Made by a program: the position numbers and the translations under genes. Shown piece by piece: positions 35,385 through 46,655 of a stretch of 64,000 nucleotides of DNA. Every line of letters begins with the position of its first letter. Position 1 is the first letter of the stretch. The notes under the pieces are model-generated. The model did not search any database, was not told the DNA's origin, and worked only from the letters and a program-made list of their open reading frames with translations. The DNA is from Tupaia tana (taxonomy: Eukaryota; Chordata; Mammalia; Scandentia; Tupaiidae). The stretch is from contig JAKSZU010000027.1 of assembly GCA_026018925.1 (NCBI GenBank), positions 5,260,198-5,324,197 of the forward strand. Reading direction: 5' to 3'.

Positions 35385-35637
35385 GGGAACCAGCAGTTAG
35401 CGTAATGGCTATGTCGCTGGACTCCCACGTAGTCGACCGCGGTTCGCGTCTCGGACCCGGTGGCTTACAACTCACGCCGGGCGCGTGTGCGTGCGTGCCC
35501 AAGATCCCAAGAGGAGAATGGAGGAGAAGGGATTGCGGCGTGACCATCCCCCCTGGGGGGTGATTTCTCGCTTTCTGTCTCTATGTCTCTCTCTGTCTGT
35601 CTGGCGAGCGCACGCGCCCTATAGCGAAAAACTTCTC

Positions 35638-35678
<41 letters not shown>
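35385..35678 (+). repeat. Young tRNA-SINE, subfamily B, 44-base A tail
   Basis: Near-consensus copy with GGGAACCAGCAG, GGTTCGCGTC and GTGACCAT. The A run spans 35639-35682. AAAATTCTTTATATTTTTT (19 bases) flanks it at 35366-35384 and 35679-35697. Confidence 0.96.
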
Positions 35679-35684
<6 letters not shown>

Positions 35685-35844
35685 CTTTATATTTTTTAAA
35701 TAGTTCAACCTGTGAGACTATTTTGATGGAATTTCTATTTTTAATTAGGCAAACTTATGCTCAGGACTAATTGTGCAGAATCTAAATTTGGCAGCGTATT
35801 GAAAATAATTCTATGCACACCTTCCACCAAAGAGTGTTAAAATA

Positions 35845-36042
35845 AGCACCACTCAAGAAAAGCTGGATCCCACATGGAGACCGTGGTCGGGAATCCCAGC
35901 CAAACCGCCTGAACCATCTGAGCATGCGCACAAGTGCCCCAGACCCAAAGGTCTGTACGACCCTGTGCACTCTGCTCCTCTCGTCTCTCTCTCACGTTCA
36001 CCCGCGCTCACAGTTTATCATGAGTACAGAAAAAAAAATAAA
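35845..36042 (+). repeat. tRNA-SINE, diverged, 5' truncated
   Basis: AGCTGGATCCCACATGGAGACC, GTGGTCGGGAATCCCAG and GCATGCGCACAAGTGCCCC follow the SINE order and end in an A-rich tail. Confidence 0.5.
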
Positions 36043-36490
36043 AGTATTTTCTGAAAATAGTTACTCTGAATGAGGCAAAATGAGAGGTCTCATGAAGTAT
36101 TTGGCCTGAAGTATTTATGCTTTCTAACATAAAAAATTAGCCTTGATAACATTCTCAGCATAACAAAATGGGAGGGGGAAATAGAATTGGGGGGTCTTCT
36201 CTATTTTGCAAATTTTGGTATTTGCCGACTCGTTATTTCAGCAAATATGGAGAGTATTTTTTTAATTAAAATTTTTATGACTTTTAGTGAAGAGTTCATT
36301 GAAGAGGTCAACAATTTCAAATTTACTAACCATAAGAATGCACATTAGAAAATTATAGGCATTTTTATAAAAAGATTACTATAATATATAGAGAAAAAAT
36401 ATATAGTCTTCAAAAATATATAGACTTCAGAAAAAAAAAAGATATACTCTTCAGAAATAATACCAGAAACTTGGTATAAAAGCAGATGGT

Positions 36491-36660
36491 GGGGCTAGCA
36501 GGTGGCATGTTGGTTAAGGCTGACCATGGTTCGAGTCCCAGACCTGAGATTTGTTTCCTCACTTTCCCTTTCTCTCTCTGGTGAGCATGCGTGCCCTATA
36601 GCAAATGAAAAAGTCAAAACAATAATAACTAAAATTAAATAAATAATTAATTTTTAAAAA
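36491..36660 (+). repeat. tRNA-SINE with two internal deletions
   Basis: GGGGCTAGCAGGTGGCATG passes early to CTGACCATGGTTCGAGTCCC, and the body to GGTGAGCATGCGTGCCCTATAGCAAA. It combines a short-form middle (CCTCACTTTCCC) with a long-form 3' end. Confidence 0.75.
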
Positions 36661-36853
36661 GAAGTAGCGATGGCTAAATACATTACTTAAGTATATAAAA
36701 ATGCCATTGTGCTTCTTAGCTTATTATTTAATTTCCTAGTTCATCTGAAGATACTTATTATTTTACCTAAGTGATTTTGTTTCTATATTGTTTTTGGTAA
36801 AAAAAATAAATAAAGATTTTTTTCAATATAATAAAACCAGTGAGAAAGCTGAC

Positions 36854-36933
36854 ACAACACTGCAGCTGAGATGTTTTACTCCTCCTTCGTGGGTTGGAAA
36901 ATTAAAACTCTGAAAGACTGAAGATGTGGTCAA
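36854..36933. repeat. Local duplication, copy 1
   Basis: 80 bases that match 37638-37717 at 70 of 80 positions without gaps (hand count). Confidence 0.75.
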
Positions 36934-37492
36934 TACTTATGAATTTAAATTATTTTATTTTTAATACTATTTTCACTGTCAAAGAATTCTCTATTTCCCT
37001 ATGTTATATTCACTTCATAAAAAAAGTATTCACAGCTGTTTGAACAGGGTACGGCATTTGATTTGCCTCAGTTTGCCAAGCACAAGTGTCCTAAAATTAG
37101 ACTTCTGAAATAATTGACTTATAGGATCTTCTGAGCTAGAATGATGTAATTGGGGAAAAATTTATCCCACAATTTAAATTGTAATATAAATATTAAAATG
37201 ATCCTTAAATGAGTCATATTATCCTGTTTGATTTTTCTTTACTTTGTGTATGCTAGAAGCCTTGAAACAGAAATGACTTGGGCGTCTACTGGCCTGTGAC
37301 GGTTTCCAGATACACTCACTGTTCTTGCTATAGTGGCAGGAGGTAGAGGACTCTGCAGAAGCTAAGTGATTTGCCCCCAAGCTAGGACAAGAGAAACCTG
37401 GGCTCTTGCTCTCAGTTTTCGTTGCAAAATCGATGCTCTTCCTTCTGCGTACTCTGCTTTTACTTAGGAGGCGAAAGCAAGAACGCTGACAT

Positions 37493-37780
37493 TTAATGAG
37501 CACTCACACACCCAAAGCTGTGCTTGCTGTTTTTCAACAACATTGGCTTATTTCATCTCTACTACACTACAAAATAGGGATTTTCATTCCTACCTTATAA
37601 CCTGGTATTTTCACCTATGTTAGTTTACCAAATTGGTACAACACTGCAGCTGAGATGTTTTATTCCTACTTCATGGGTAGGAAAGTTAAAACTCTGAAAG
37701 GTTGAAGGCATGGTCAAAAGTCACACACTTTAGGAGTAGTACCGCTAGAACTTACACAGGTGATTTTGAATACAGTATCT
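37493..37780 (-). repeat. MIR-like repeat containing local duplication copy 2 (37638-37717)
   Basis: GGCTTATTTCATCTCTACTAC, GGGTAGGAAAGTTAAAACTC and GGTCAAAAGTCACACAC fit the antisense MIR order loosely. The 80-base piece also occurs at 36854-36933. Confidence 0.45.
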
Positions 37781-38549
37781 ATGCTCACTATGGGCAAAAA
37801 AATTGCATCTAAATTGTAAAGAATTAAATCTATGACTAAATTGATGCTGGTCATGCTTAACTTTAATACAAGATGCTTACCAACTATTATTATGCTTTTG
37901 AAGAAAATATAATTTGGAAAACTCAGCCCAGAAAGTTTCCAAGTGGCAATGTCTTATAAACAATAGAGAGTGGATTACCCAAGGATTTATCTCCCTTATT
38001 AGAATAAAATATCGTGTGATTCTTCCCACCGCAAGGGTCACATCCCACTGGTGTTGGAGACTTGAGAGCCATGCCATAAGTCCAACACTTAAACCCATTC
38101 AGAACTGTCTATATAATTAAATCAAACTCACTTGAATTTAGAAAGCATTCTGATTGGTCAGTGGTTGTCAAGGGGTGAGGCTAGGGTTGAGAAGGGTAGA
38201 ATTACAAAGGGGCATAAGGAAGTCTTTGAAGATAATGGCTCTGGTCGCTGTCTTCATTGCAGTGATGGTGTTTTGAGCGTACACCTCTGTTAAGCTCATC
38301 AGACTGTCCAGTCTTGGGGACATAACATTACTTCCCTCCTAGTCCCCTCATCCTGTAGATCTACTTCTCCATCTGGAGCAACTCAGAGAGTGTCTATCTT
38401 ACACGTTGAGCCTTGCATCCATTTTCCCTGGACTAGTTCTTTGGCCGAAAAGACATTTGAACACATCAGATCTGTCACCTGAACCTGATATAATCGTAAA
38501 TGTTTCAGTGAATGCACCCCTGACCAAATGCCTGTTCAAGTCATTTTTA
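37781..38549. other. Intron sequence, nothing recognised
   Basis: No feature recognised. Confidence 0.45.
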
Positions 38550-38672
38550 TGGGGCTGATTTTTCCTGCTCCTGCTGGCCCCACACTGTGAGTTTGTCTAA
38601 GCTGCCAGGGCTGGGATTTGAACAGCAGTCAGCCATGGCTCCCTTAACCATTTTACCACAGGACAGCCCATA
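38550..38672 (-). repeat. tRNA-SINE, old form, 3' part missing
   Basis: CTGGGATTTGAACAGCAGTCAGCCATGG and CCCTTAACCATTTTACCAC are the antisense head and B box. Confidence 0.6.
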
Positions 38673-39459
38673 TACTTAAGGAATTTAAAATGTTTCCGGC
38701 ATCAGAAAGTTAGATGGGGAAGAGATTTGGGGAACATTGGGAAACTGATCATGTTTTCTTCTTGCACCGACTTAGGGATGCTCAAAATGTCAATGTTCAG
38801 CCTTCCTTCGACAAGTGGACAGTTCTAAAGGCATACATTTTAAGTAACAATATCATCCCCTGCTGCATAGTCTTTTTCCATTCTTATTCTAGTTTACCCT
38901 CTTATTTATAAATTATATATGTCTGTGAGCCATATGAATCATTTTTTTCTGGAATAAATCATCATGTAAATAAAAGTTTCGAGCAAATAATTTTTTTATA
39001 TTCTAAGAAACTTCTTCACTGGCTTAGAGTTTTCTAGGTTAAATTAGATCCCTAGGAGAACATAGCTTATATTTTTTTGCTCTTTTCATTCATCTCTACA
39101 TATCTATTCATTTCTCAGTGACTGGTGGGGTGAAAACTAATATATAGGGAAAAGTGAACAATGTTTGCAGTGTGTTTTTCAAGTTGTCATATGTTAAGGG
39201 TTGATGCAAATTGTAGAGGTATGTGGCTTTTTTTTCAATTCTTTTTCAGCATTCAAGTAGATATTCAGTAGTTGAATCTATAAATAAGTGAGCTTATCTA
39301 TCAGGAATCAGATGCATAAATGACAGCTCTACTTCTCTGATTACTGGATTCACTTAAATGATCTCATGTGTACTTTGAAATTAGCGTTTGTGACATTTTT
39401 TGAAGGGAAAAGAAACGCGCTAATTGCTTACACTTCCGAGTTTATAGATAAAATGAAAG
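38673..39459. other. AT-rich intron sequence, nothing recognised
   Basis: No feature recognised. Confidence 0.45.
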
Positions 39460-39710
39460 AGGTCAGCTGCTAGTGTGGTGGTTAAGGTTCTGGACTCCCA
39501 CAGGGTCAACCATGGTTGAAATCCCAGACGTGGTGGCTTGAAACTCACACCGGGTATGTGTACATGCATGCCTAAAAGAAAAGAAAAGAAGGTATTGCGG
39601 CGTGGCTATCCTCCCTGGGGACAGGGAGTGATTTCTTACTTTCCCTGTCTCTGTGTCTCTCTGTCTCTCTCTCCAGTGAGTGCACGTGCCCTATCACAAA
39701 ACCTAAAAAG
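39460..39710 (+). repeat. tRNA-SINE, long form
   Basis: AGGTCAGCTGCTAGTGTGGTGG to GTGCCCTATCACAAAACC; part of the body is replaced by AAAAGAAAAGAAAAG. Confidence 0.8.
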
Positions 39711-40574
39711 AGAGACACAGAGAGAGAGTTCTTACTATCCCAGAGTGAAACATAGCTCTGGTTATTTATGTAAAGTGAGAAGCTGAGACTGGTTTTCGAA
39801 ACTAGAAAATAGCTCACAGGTAATTTTGTTATATTGGCGTTGGTTAGCTTATTGGATTTTCTCTGCTCACTCAGTTGTCAAGTCTCTTCATTTTGAATGT
39901 GTGTCAGAACTTGACAGTGTTTGCACTCAGCGCGTGACAATGAGGTAATTTCACCTGAGTATAGTAACTCCCTTTCTCAGTCAGGTAGGAGGGAGTGAGA
40001 AAGGTTTCTGATCTTTAGAGATGGTTGCTATCTGTCAATGGATTTTCAGGGTGAAAATGACTTTCTTTTTTTCTGATACCTATTACTTTACAGTAATGGG
40101 AATACTTTACCTTTCTGGCTTGGACAAGTAACAAAAAGCATTATTATAAATCGTGCTGCTTCTTACTACCAAGGTTATCTTTGCAAAAAAAAAAAAAAAA
40201 ACGCATTTGGAACTACATAGGGCTGAGATAAAGAACTAGACTTTGTTCATATTCATTACATTATTACTGTCTTATTATTTCATTTTACTTAGGTACGTGT
40301 CTGCCCCACAAGAATACATATTCCTTAAAGACAATCTTGTCTTTTAATGGTGTCTCCCAAGGACTTGCAGAGTGTCAAAACCACAATAGATGTACAAAAA
40401 TATTTCCCAAAGTTCTTAACTTGATAAATGTGAAACAAAAATCTTAGAACGTGTTTTTATATTCAGCTCCCTAGAGCTTATAAAATTCCATGATCATTTA
40501 TATTCAGGAGTCATTGCCATCATCATCCTCATTGCTATCACTGTAGTCATTGTCATCACACTTGCCACTCACTG
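39711..40574. other. Intron sequence, nothing recognised
   Basis: An A run lies at about 40185-40201. ATC/ATT-rich triplets occur at 40510-40560. Confidence 0.45.
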
Positions 40575-41035
40575 GTCTTTTATTAAATGCCAGTCTCTCC
40601 GTTAAGCATATTTTATACATAAACTTTTTTTTGAGAAATTTTTGCTATAGAGTGCATGTGCTTGCCAGATAGACAGAGACAGAGAGATAGAAAGTGAGAA
40701 ATCACCCCCCAGGGGGGATGGCCATGCCGCAATCCCTTCTCCTCCATTCTCCTCTCGGGATCTTGGGCACACACGCACATGTGCCTGATGTGAGTTTAAG
40801 CCACCAGGTCTGGGACTCGAACCAGTGACATAGCCATTACTCCAACTGCTGGTCCCGACATAAACTCTTTTAATCCACATAACAATCCTATGGTATATTA
40901 GCCTTAGTTCTATTTTACAGATGAAGAAACCGTACTATGGAGAAGTTAAGCAATTTGTCACAGCTGACAAAGTAACAGAGTCATGCTTCAAATTCAGGTC
41001 TGTCTTATTTGAGGTCTGAGCCCTCATCTAGCTCA
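40575..41035 (-). repeat. MIR interrupted by a young SINE
   Basis: Left part TTAAATGCCAG...GTTAAGCATATTTTATAC, right part CACATAACAATCCTATGG, TTTTACAGATGAAGAAACC and GTTAAGCAATTTGTCACAGC. This is a clear antisense MIR once 40626-40857 plus one duplication are removed. Confidence 0.8.
40626..40857 (-). repeat. Young tRNA-SINE, subfamily A, inside a MIR
   Basis: Reverse copy; ACATAAACT flanks it at 40617-40625 and 40858-40866. A stretch between B box and anticodon arm is deleted (CGAACCAGTGACATAGCC). Confidence 0.92.
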
Positions 41036-41176
41036 TGATTATGGTAAAATATTCCCTATTTCCTCTGCCATGTGTCTCATTCAATTCTTCTGGCATCTAC
41101 TACTTTAAGATGTAGTAAAAACTCAATCAATCACTCAATTGCTCTTCTCAAGGAGGTAGTGTCTAACACAGAAGAT

Positions 41177-41222
41177 GTATTTGCTATCTTCAGTAATAAA
41201 GTGTATTTGTTATCTTCAGTAA
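41177..41222. repeat. Small tandem duplication
   Basis: GTATTTGCTATCTTCAGTAA (41177-41196) recurs as GTATTTGTTATCTTCAGTAA (41203-41222), 19 of 20 bases identical. Confidence 0.8.
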
Positions 41223-43464
41223 GAAACCTACAAAATGTTGTAATGGAGAAATAGATGCATTCTGAATTATTTTGATTTGTGCTTAGTAAAACATTTATTC
41301 CTGTTTTCTTTCAATAGAGGAATATTTGAGTTCCTCCATAATTGTTTTGTTTTGATTAATGAAAATAATTGCAAATGAAAGAACTGCTGTTTTGAATAAG
41401 AAATTAGAAATTATTCTTTCTGTTTGATTTTGTGGAGCTGTTGACCAATTGGAATATAGAGCAGTATTTTTTTCCTTTCTTTTTTAAAAAAATATGGTGA
41501 ATTTGGCTTATTTTACTTTGAATGAAGTGCCATGCATTTTGAAAGACATTACCACACTTGGACAAATGATACCTTTTGAGTCCAAACTTTGATAATAGTT
41601 TATCTTTATATGAATATAGTAATTAGCAGTACTCTGTTAACATTCGCACATTTCTCTAAATTGTTGATTTGAAACATACACAATAGCTGACTTGCAATGT
41701 TCTCATTCATGTTTTTCTGTGGTCACTGCTTTGTTTTATTGTAAACTAGTCCATAAAAGAACAATAGATATGTGATCCTTTATTCTATTCTTGATTCTAA
41801 ATAGCTGAGATGCTATATATTTTTCATAAACTATAGAAACAACATAAAATGAATTCTTTTACATTTTGTAGTGTATTTCTTCTGGAAATATTGTCAAATC
41901 ACCTTCTTTTCACAGCTTCTAAAGTGAAATTTGGTTTGTCTTCTTGATTCTCCAGTGGATCATGTATTTATCCAATTAAGCATAAAGACTGAATGTAAAT
42001 TGCTTCTTCTAATACTCTTTTTGCCATCTCTGGGGGGGGGGGGGATCTATGAGCTATTTACAGGTACACTGAATTCCAGGCCAAGTTCCCATGCAGAACT
42101 CAGGCTTTGTATTAGATAGTTTCCTCAACTAATATATTTCTAGCAGCTGTGTGGGAGTGGAGGATCAATTTAGTTACATTAGCTTGTTTAGAAATAATGC
42201 GACCCAAAATGATAAAAATTCAAGTTATATATCAGTACCTTATCCAGCCTCATTTCTCATTAGTAGATTAGGTTTTTTTAGAACATGTTGGCCACTGAGC
42301 GTGGACTAAAGTATTTGCTCAGCTTTGGTCCTTTAATATTTTACCTGGCTTCCCTCTCAAATAATTTCAGAATGCCTATGTTAGTGGAGTCTTGAAACAG
42401 ACCTGAAGAATGATCTTGTTTTTGCTCCTTATTTGAAGACAAGTCAATTGAAGCCTAGGTATGCACAACTGATTAGAACCTATGCTTCCTGCCCATCGTC
42501 ATGTTCGTTTTTTAGGAGAAACATGGAATTGGAAAGGACTCCTGACTTTGAGATTCACATCCTTTCTACAAAGACTTTTTTTCCATGAGATTGACCATGA
42601 AGATAATCAACATTTTAGGAGTCATGAAATTTGCTTGACTGTAACGTTAACTCTAGTGTTTCCTTTGAAATGACTGTTTCTTAGCGATTGTAGAGTTGGG
42701 GGTAGGCAAAGATAGAACAAAACAATGTAATGAGGACTCAATAAGGAAAAAAAAATCTAATAAGTTTTAAAATATGATTCTAACTCTTCCAGATTCCCCA
42801 TAATAGATAGTGTCTACTTTGGTAGAAATTATTCTTAAAGAACATTCTAGGAATGTTTTCAATTAGGTACTAACACCCTTGATGACTGGCTCAGTTTAAA
42901 ACCTAGACTGAATGTTATGACTGTTTCCTTGGGCATTTCTGGTCTCTTAACTAGGGTCTTTTCTTCTTTTTGTTTTCTACACTAAAATTGGCTTTTGAAA
43001 TCCATCCCTGAATTCAGAAAAAGTAGAATCACATTTTAAAATTGTAATCTTGGCAAGGGAAAAGACTCACTGAATCAGGGTTCTGAGATTTAGGTTGAGT
43101 TTTGGTTATCCTGGCTTCCATACCCAGAAAGACTGAGAAGTTGAGATGAAGTATTGCACTCTCGACGTCATGACCCTCCTGTTGTCTGTGTGGAAGTCAC
43201 ATCCTGGCCCCGGAGTGACTCTTTTTCATATAACCTTACAGAAGTGCCCAGTGACATCCCACCACCTTACTTCGGAGGCAGGAACACGAATGTGGACATA
43301 CTTTCTTTGGCCAATTTAGCCCACAAGAGTATCTACCCCTTTCCCCAAGCCACATTGGTTTTTATTCCACATCAAGTCCACTACTTTGTAGTACGTAAAA
43401 CTCTCCTCAACATGAGACACTCTAATCATTGTTAGAGTCCTTATTTTTATATTTATCTTTTTTT
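41223..43464. other. AT-rich intron sequence
   Basis: G run at about 42031-42043. No exon or repeat recognised. Confidence 0.5.
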
Positions 43465-43723
43465 TTTTTTTGAGAGGTTTTCGCTATACGGCATGTGTGC
43501 TCGCCAGAAAGACAGAGAGAGACAGAGAGACAGAAAGCGAGAAATCACCCCCCAGGGGGGATGGTCACGTCGCAATCCCTTCTCCTCCATTCTCCTCTCG
43601 GGATCTTGGGCACGCACGCACATGTGCCCGGCGTGAGTTTTAAGCCACCGGGTCCAGGACGCGAACCACGGTCAACTACGTGGGAGTCCAGCAACATAGC
43701 CTTTACGCTAACTGCTGGTTCCC
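43465..43723 (-). repeat. Young tRNA-SINE, subfamily B
   Basis: Reverse copy with GGTTCGCGTCC and GTGACCAT. TATCTTTTTTT flanks it at 43454-43464 and 43724-43734. Confidence 0.93.
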
Positions 43724-44081
43724 TATCTTTTTTTGAAAATGTAGGTATCTGCTTGCCTTGTTGCCAAGTCAGAGCAAGGATTCATTCATTAAACATTTAT
43801 TGAGCACTTACTATAGATGAGGCACTGTTCTGAGTCCTAGAGTACAACCATGAGTAATTCAGGAAATTCTACTGACTTCTTGAAGCTTGTATCCTTATGG
43901 TGGGAGAAGGCAGGGGAAATCCTAATCATACAAGCTGAATCAGTTTGGAGACTTGTGCATGACATTTGAAAAGCCTAAGAAAGAAGAGAGATGGAACCTG
44001 CTTGAGGAGAGAGGGTAATTGCTGTTTTTGTTTTTAAAATAGTTTGGTCAGAAAAAAGCTCCCTTAAAGAGTGACCTTTAA

Positions 44082-44330
44082 GGGACCAGCGGTTGGCATA
44101 ATGGTCATGTCACTGAATTCCCACGTAGTCGATCACAGTTTGAGTCCTGGACCCAGCGACTTAAAACTCACGTGGGACGCATATGCATGTGTGGTCAAAG
44201 TCCCAAGAGGAGAATGGAGAAGGAATTGTGGCATGGCCACCCCCCTGGGGGATGATTTCTCACTTTCTGTCTCTCTGTCTCTCCGGCAAGTGCATGCACG
44301 CTATAGCAAAAATCTCTCTAAAAGAAACAC
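44082..44330 (+). repeat. tRNA-SINE, long form
   Basis: GGGACCAGCGGTTGGCATAATGG to CTATAGCAAAAATCTC. AGTGACCTTT at 44070-44079 and 44333-44342 is the target duplication. Confidence 0.9.
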
Positions 44331-44557
44331 AAAGTGACCTTTCAGCTAATAGATAAATAATGAGAACAAGCAAGCAATGACAATATTGAGAGGAGGGTAG
44401 GAAGAGGAAGACAGCACCCAAGGAGAAACATGGAAAGGGCTGTAGAAGGTCGTGTGTGTCATACACAACAAACTCTGAGAGGTAAGAACGGGCTACTTCA
44501 CATGTGGGCCAGGGTGGGATTACATTCCAATCTAAATAAAAATCCAATATAAATTTT

Positions 44558-44830
44558 TTTTTCTTTTTTTTTTTTTTTTGGAGAGGTTTTTGCTATAGGG
44601 CGCGTGCGCTCGCCAGACAGACAGAGAGAGACAGAGAGATAGAAAGCAGGAAATCACCCCCCAGGGGGGATGGCCACGCCGCAATCCCTTCTCCTCCATT
44701 CTCCTCTCGGGATCTTGGGCACGCACGCACACGCGCCCGGCGTGAGTTTAAGGCGCCGGGTCCGGGACTCGAACCGCGGTCGACTACGTGGGAGTCCAGC
44801 GACATAGCTATTACGCTAACTGCTGGTCCC
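44558..44830 (-). repeat. Young tRNA-SINE, subfamily A
   Basis: Near-consensus reverse copy with intact B box GGTTCGAGTCC and GTGGCCAT. AAAATCCAATATAAATTTT (19 bases) flanks it at 44539-44557 and 44831-44849. Confidence 0.96.
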
Positions 44831-44880
44831 AAAATCCAATATAAATTTTGAGAAATGGAGTGATATGACCACTTTTTTTT

Positions 44881-45129
44881 AATCTGTTATGATCTATATT
44901 TTTTCATTTACTTTTTTTAAATTTCATTTTTTTATACATTCAATCACATTATTTAGCATACAAAGTGAATATTTCAACATGTGACCATTTCTCCACTTTG
45001 ACCCTATTGGTAGAAAATATCATAGTGGCATAGGAATGGAGACCAGAGATGCTGTGTATAGCTCCAGAGAGAAAGTTCTATTGGTTAGGTCCTTTGAAAC
45101 ACGTGCAGATGTGTGCTCTGGGTGTGTAT

Positions 45130-45166
<37 letters not shown>

Positions 45167-45924
45167 GTGTGTCTGTCTTGGGGAGGAGCCAGATCTAGGT
45201 AACTATAGATGTACAAGACCAGAGGCTGATCCAAGCAGATTGGGTTTTGATAGCCAAGAACAATTTTGATACCCAAGAGAACTCAGAGCCTGAAGAAAAA
45301 GATGGGCTGTGTTTGAGGAAAGAAGTCAAACAGGCATGATGGAGCAGACAAGAGGAGAGAGGGAAAAAAAAAAAGAAGAAGAAGAAGCTGACCTAGACCT
45401 GAGCAAACAGAGAACTCACTAAGATAGTGGTAGACTAAAGGCCAATTCAAGATAAATTAGTGGACACTATGGATTTCCATTTTCTAACTTTTTTTCTCCT
45501 TTGGTTGGGTCAAATTGATATGAGCTAGAGCAATATGATCTGATTTTATGTGGAATGTCCATATATCCAAAGCATACATGTGTACTTTCTAGATGTGGTC
45601 CTTTTTTTTTTTCTTCTCAACAATTTCAGAGTCGCTAATTCTATTCTAAAAACTTTTCTTCTCAATTCCTGGGGTTAGGTGTGTTTCAGAATGAAAACTT
45701 TTCAGATGTTAGTTAAAATACAATGTGCATGCTAAATGTTATCTAATACCCTACTGGAATATGAGATGGCATCCTTTAATCAAACATATTAATTAATATT
45801 TCTGTAGCAAAACATACTGTTTCCACATACCACGGGAACAGTGAAAGCCTCACCTCAGTTCAGATGTGAGGTTTGCAGACAAGTAAGCTTGTGCTAATAC
45901 TAAGCTTTCAAAAATACTTTTCCT
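44881..45924. other. Intron sequence with GT and GAA tracts
   Basis: (GT)n at 45122-45163 and a short A/GAA tract at 45366-45388. Nothing else recognised. Confidence 0.5.
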
Positions 45925-46182
45925 GGGAACCAGCAGTTAGCATAATGGCTATGTCGCTGGACTCCCATGTAGTCAACCGCGGTTCGCATCCCGGACCCGG
46001 TGGCTTAAAACTCACACCGGGCGCGTGTGCGTGCGTGCCCAAGATCCTGAGAGGGGAATGGAGGAGAAGGGATTGCGGCGTGACCATCCCCCCTGGGGAT
46101 GATTTCTCGCTTTCTGTCTCTATGTCTCTCTCTGTCTGTCTGGCCCTATAGCGAAAACCTCTCCAAAAAAACAAAAACAAAA
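45925..46182 (+). repeat. Young tRNA-SINE, subfamily B, nested
   Basis: GGGAACCAGCAG start, GGTTCGCATC B box, GTGACCAT; the GCGAGCGCACGCG segment before CCCTATAGCG is deleted. It lies between the left flank of the older SINE at 46203 and that SINE itself. Confidence 0.9.
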
Positions 46183-46202
46183 AACTTTCCTTAAAAATTG
46201 CT

Positions 46203-46328
46203 AGAGGGTACGTGCACTCACTGGGGTTGAGAGACAGAGAGACAGGGAAAATGAGAAAGAACCCCCATGGGGGATGGCCACACCACGATCCTTTCTCATC
46301 TATTTTCCCTCCTTAAAGGATTTTGGGT

Positions 46329-46369
<41 letters not shown>

Positions 46370-46466
46370 CACTTACATGCCTGGAGGCTTGAAAAGCATG
46401 CTGGTCCAGGAATTGAACTGACCATGTAGGATCCAGCCACCTTCAACACCACACCACCAGCTGGCC
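46203..46466 (-). repeat. tRNA-SINE, old form with AC microsatellite
   Basis: Reverse copy; (AC)n at about 46330-46366. TTCAAAAATACTTTTC occurs after it (46467 on) and before the nested younger SINE (45907 on), giving its original target duplication. Confidence 0.85.
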
Positions 46467-46539
46467 TTCAAAAATACTTTTCATTTTTAAGGTTTTTGTT
46501 TTGTTTTGTTTTTGTTTTTTTAATGAAGAAATTTTTAAT

Positions 46540-46655
46540 TCATGAGGAAATGAAAGTTAAATGACTTGGTAAGTAGCTGGGCTGGAATCTGAACACTGCC
46601 TACGATGACTGGAACTAAGTTCTGTGTTCCTTAACCATTATATCCCACGGCCTCT
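46540..46655 (-). repeat. MIR fragment
   Basis: CATGAGGAAATGAAAG, GACTTGGTAAGTAGCTGGGC and CCTTAACCATTATATCC keep the antisense MIR order. Confidence 0.5.

Larger units (their letters stand above)
43784..44880. repeat. Ancient mammalian repeat split by two SINEs
   Basis: Starts TTCATTAAACATTTATTGAGC and ACTATAGATGAGGCACTG and continues through AGAACATGG-like and GTGATATGACCAC motifs that I know as one long old repeat. SINEs at 44082 and 44558 interrupt it. Name not assigned. Confidence 0.5.
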
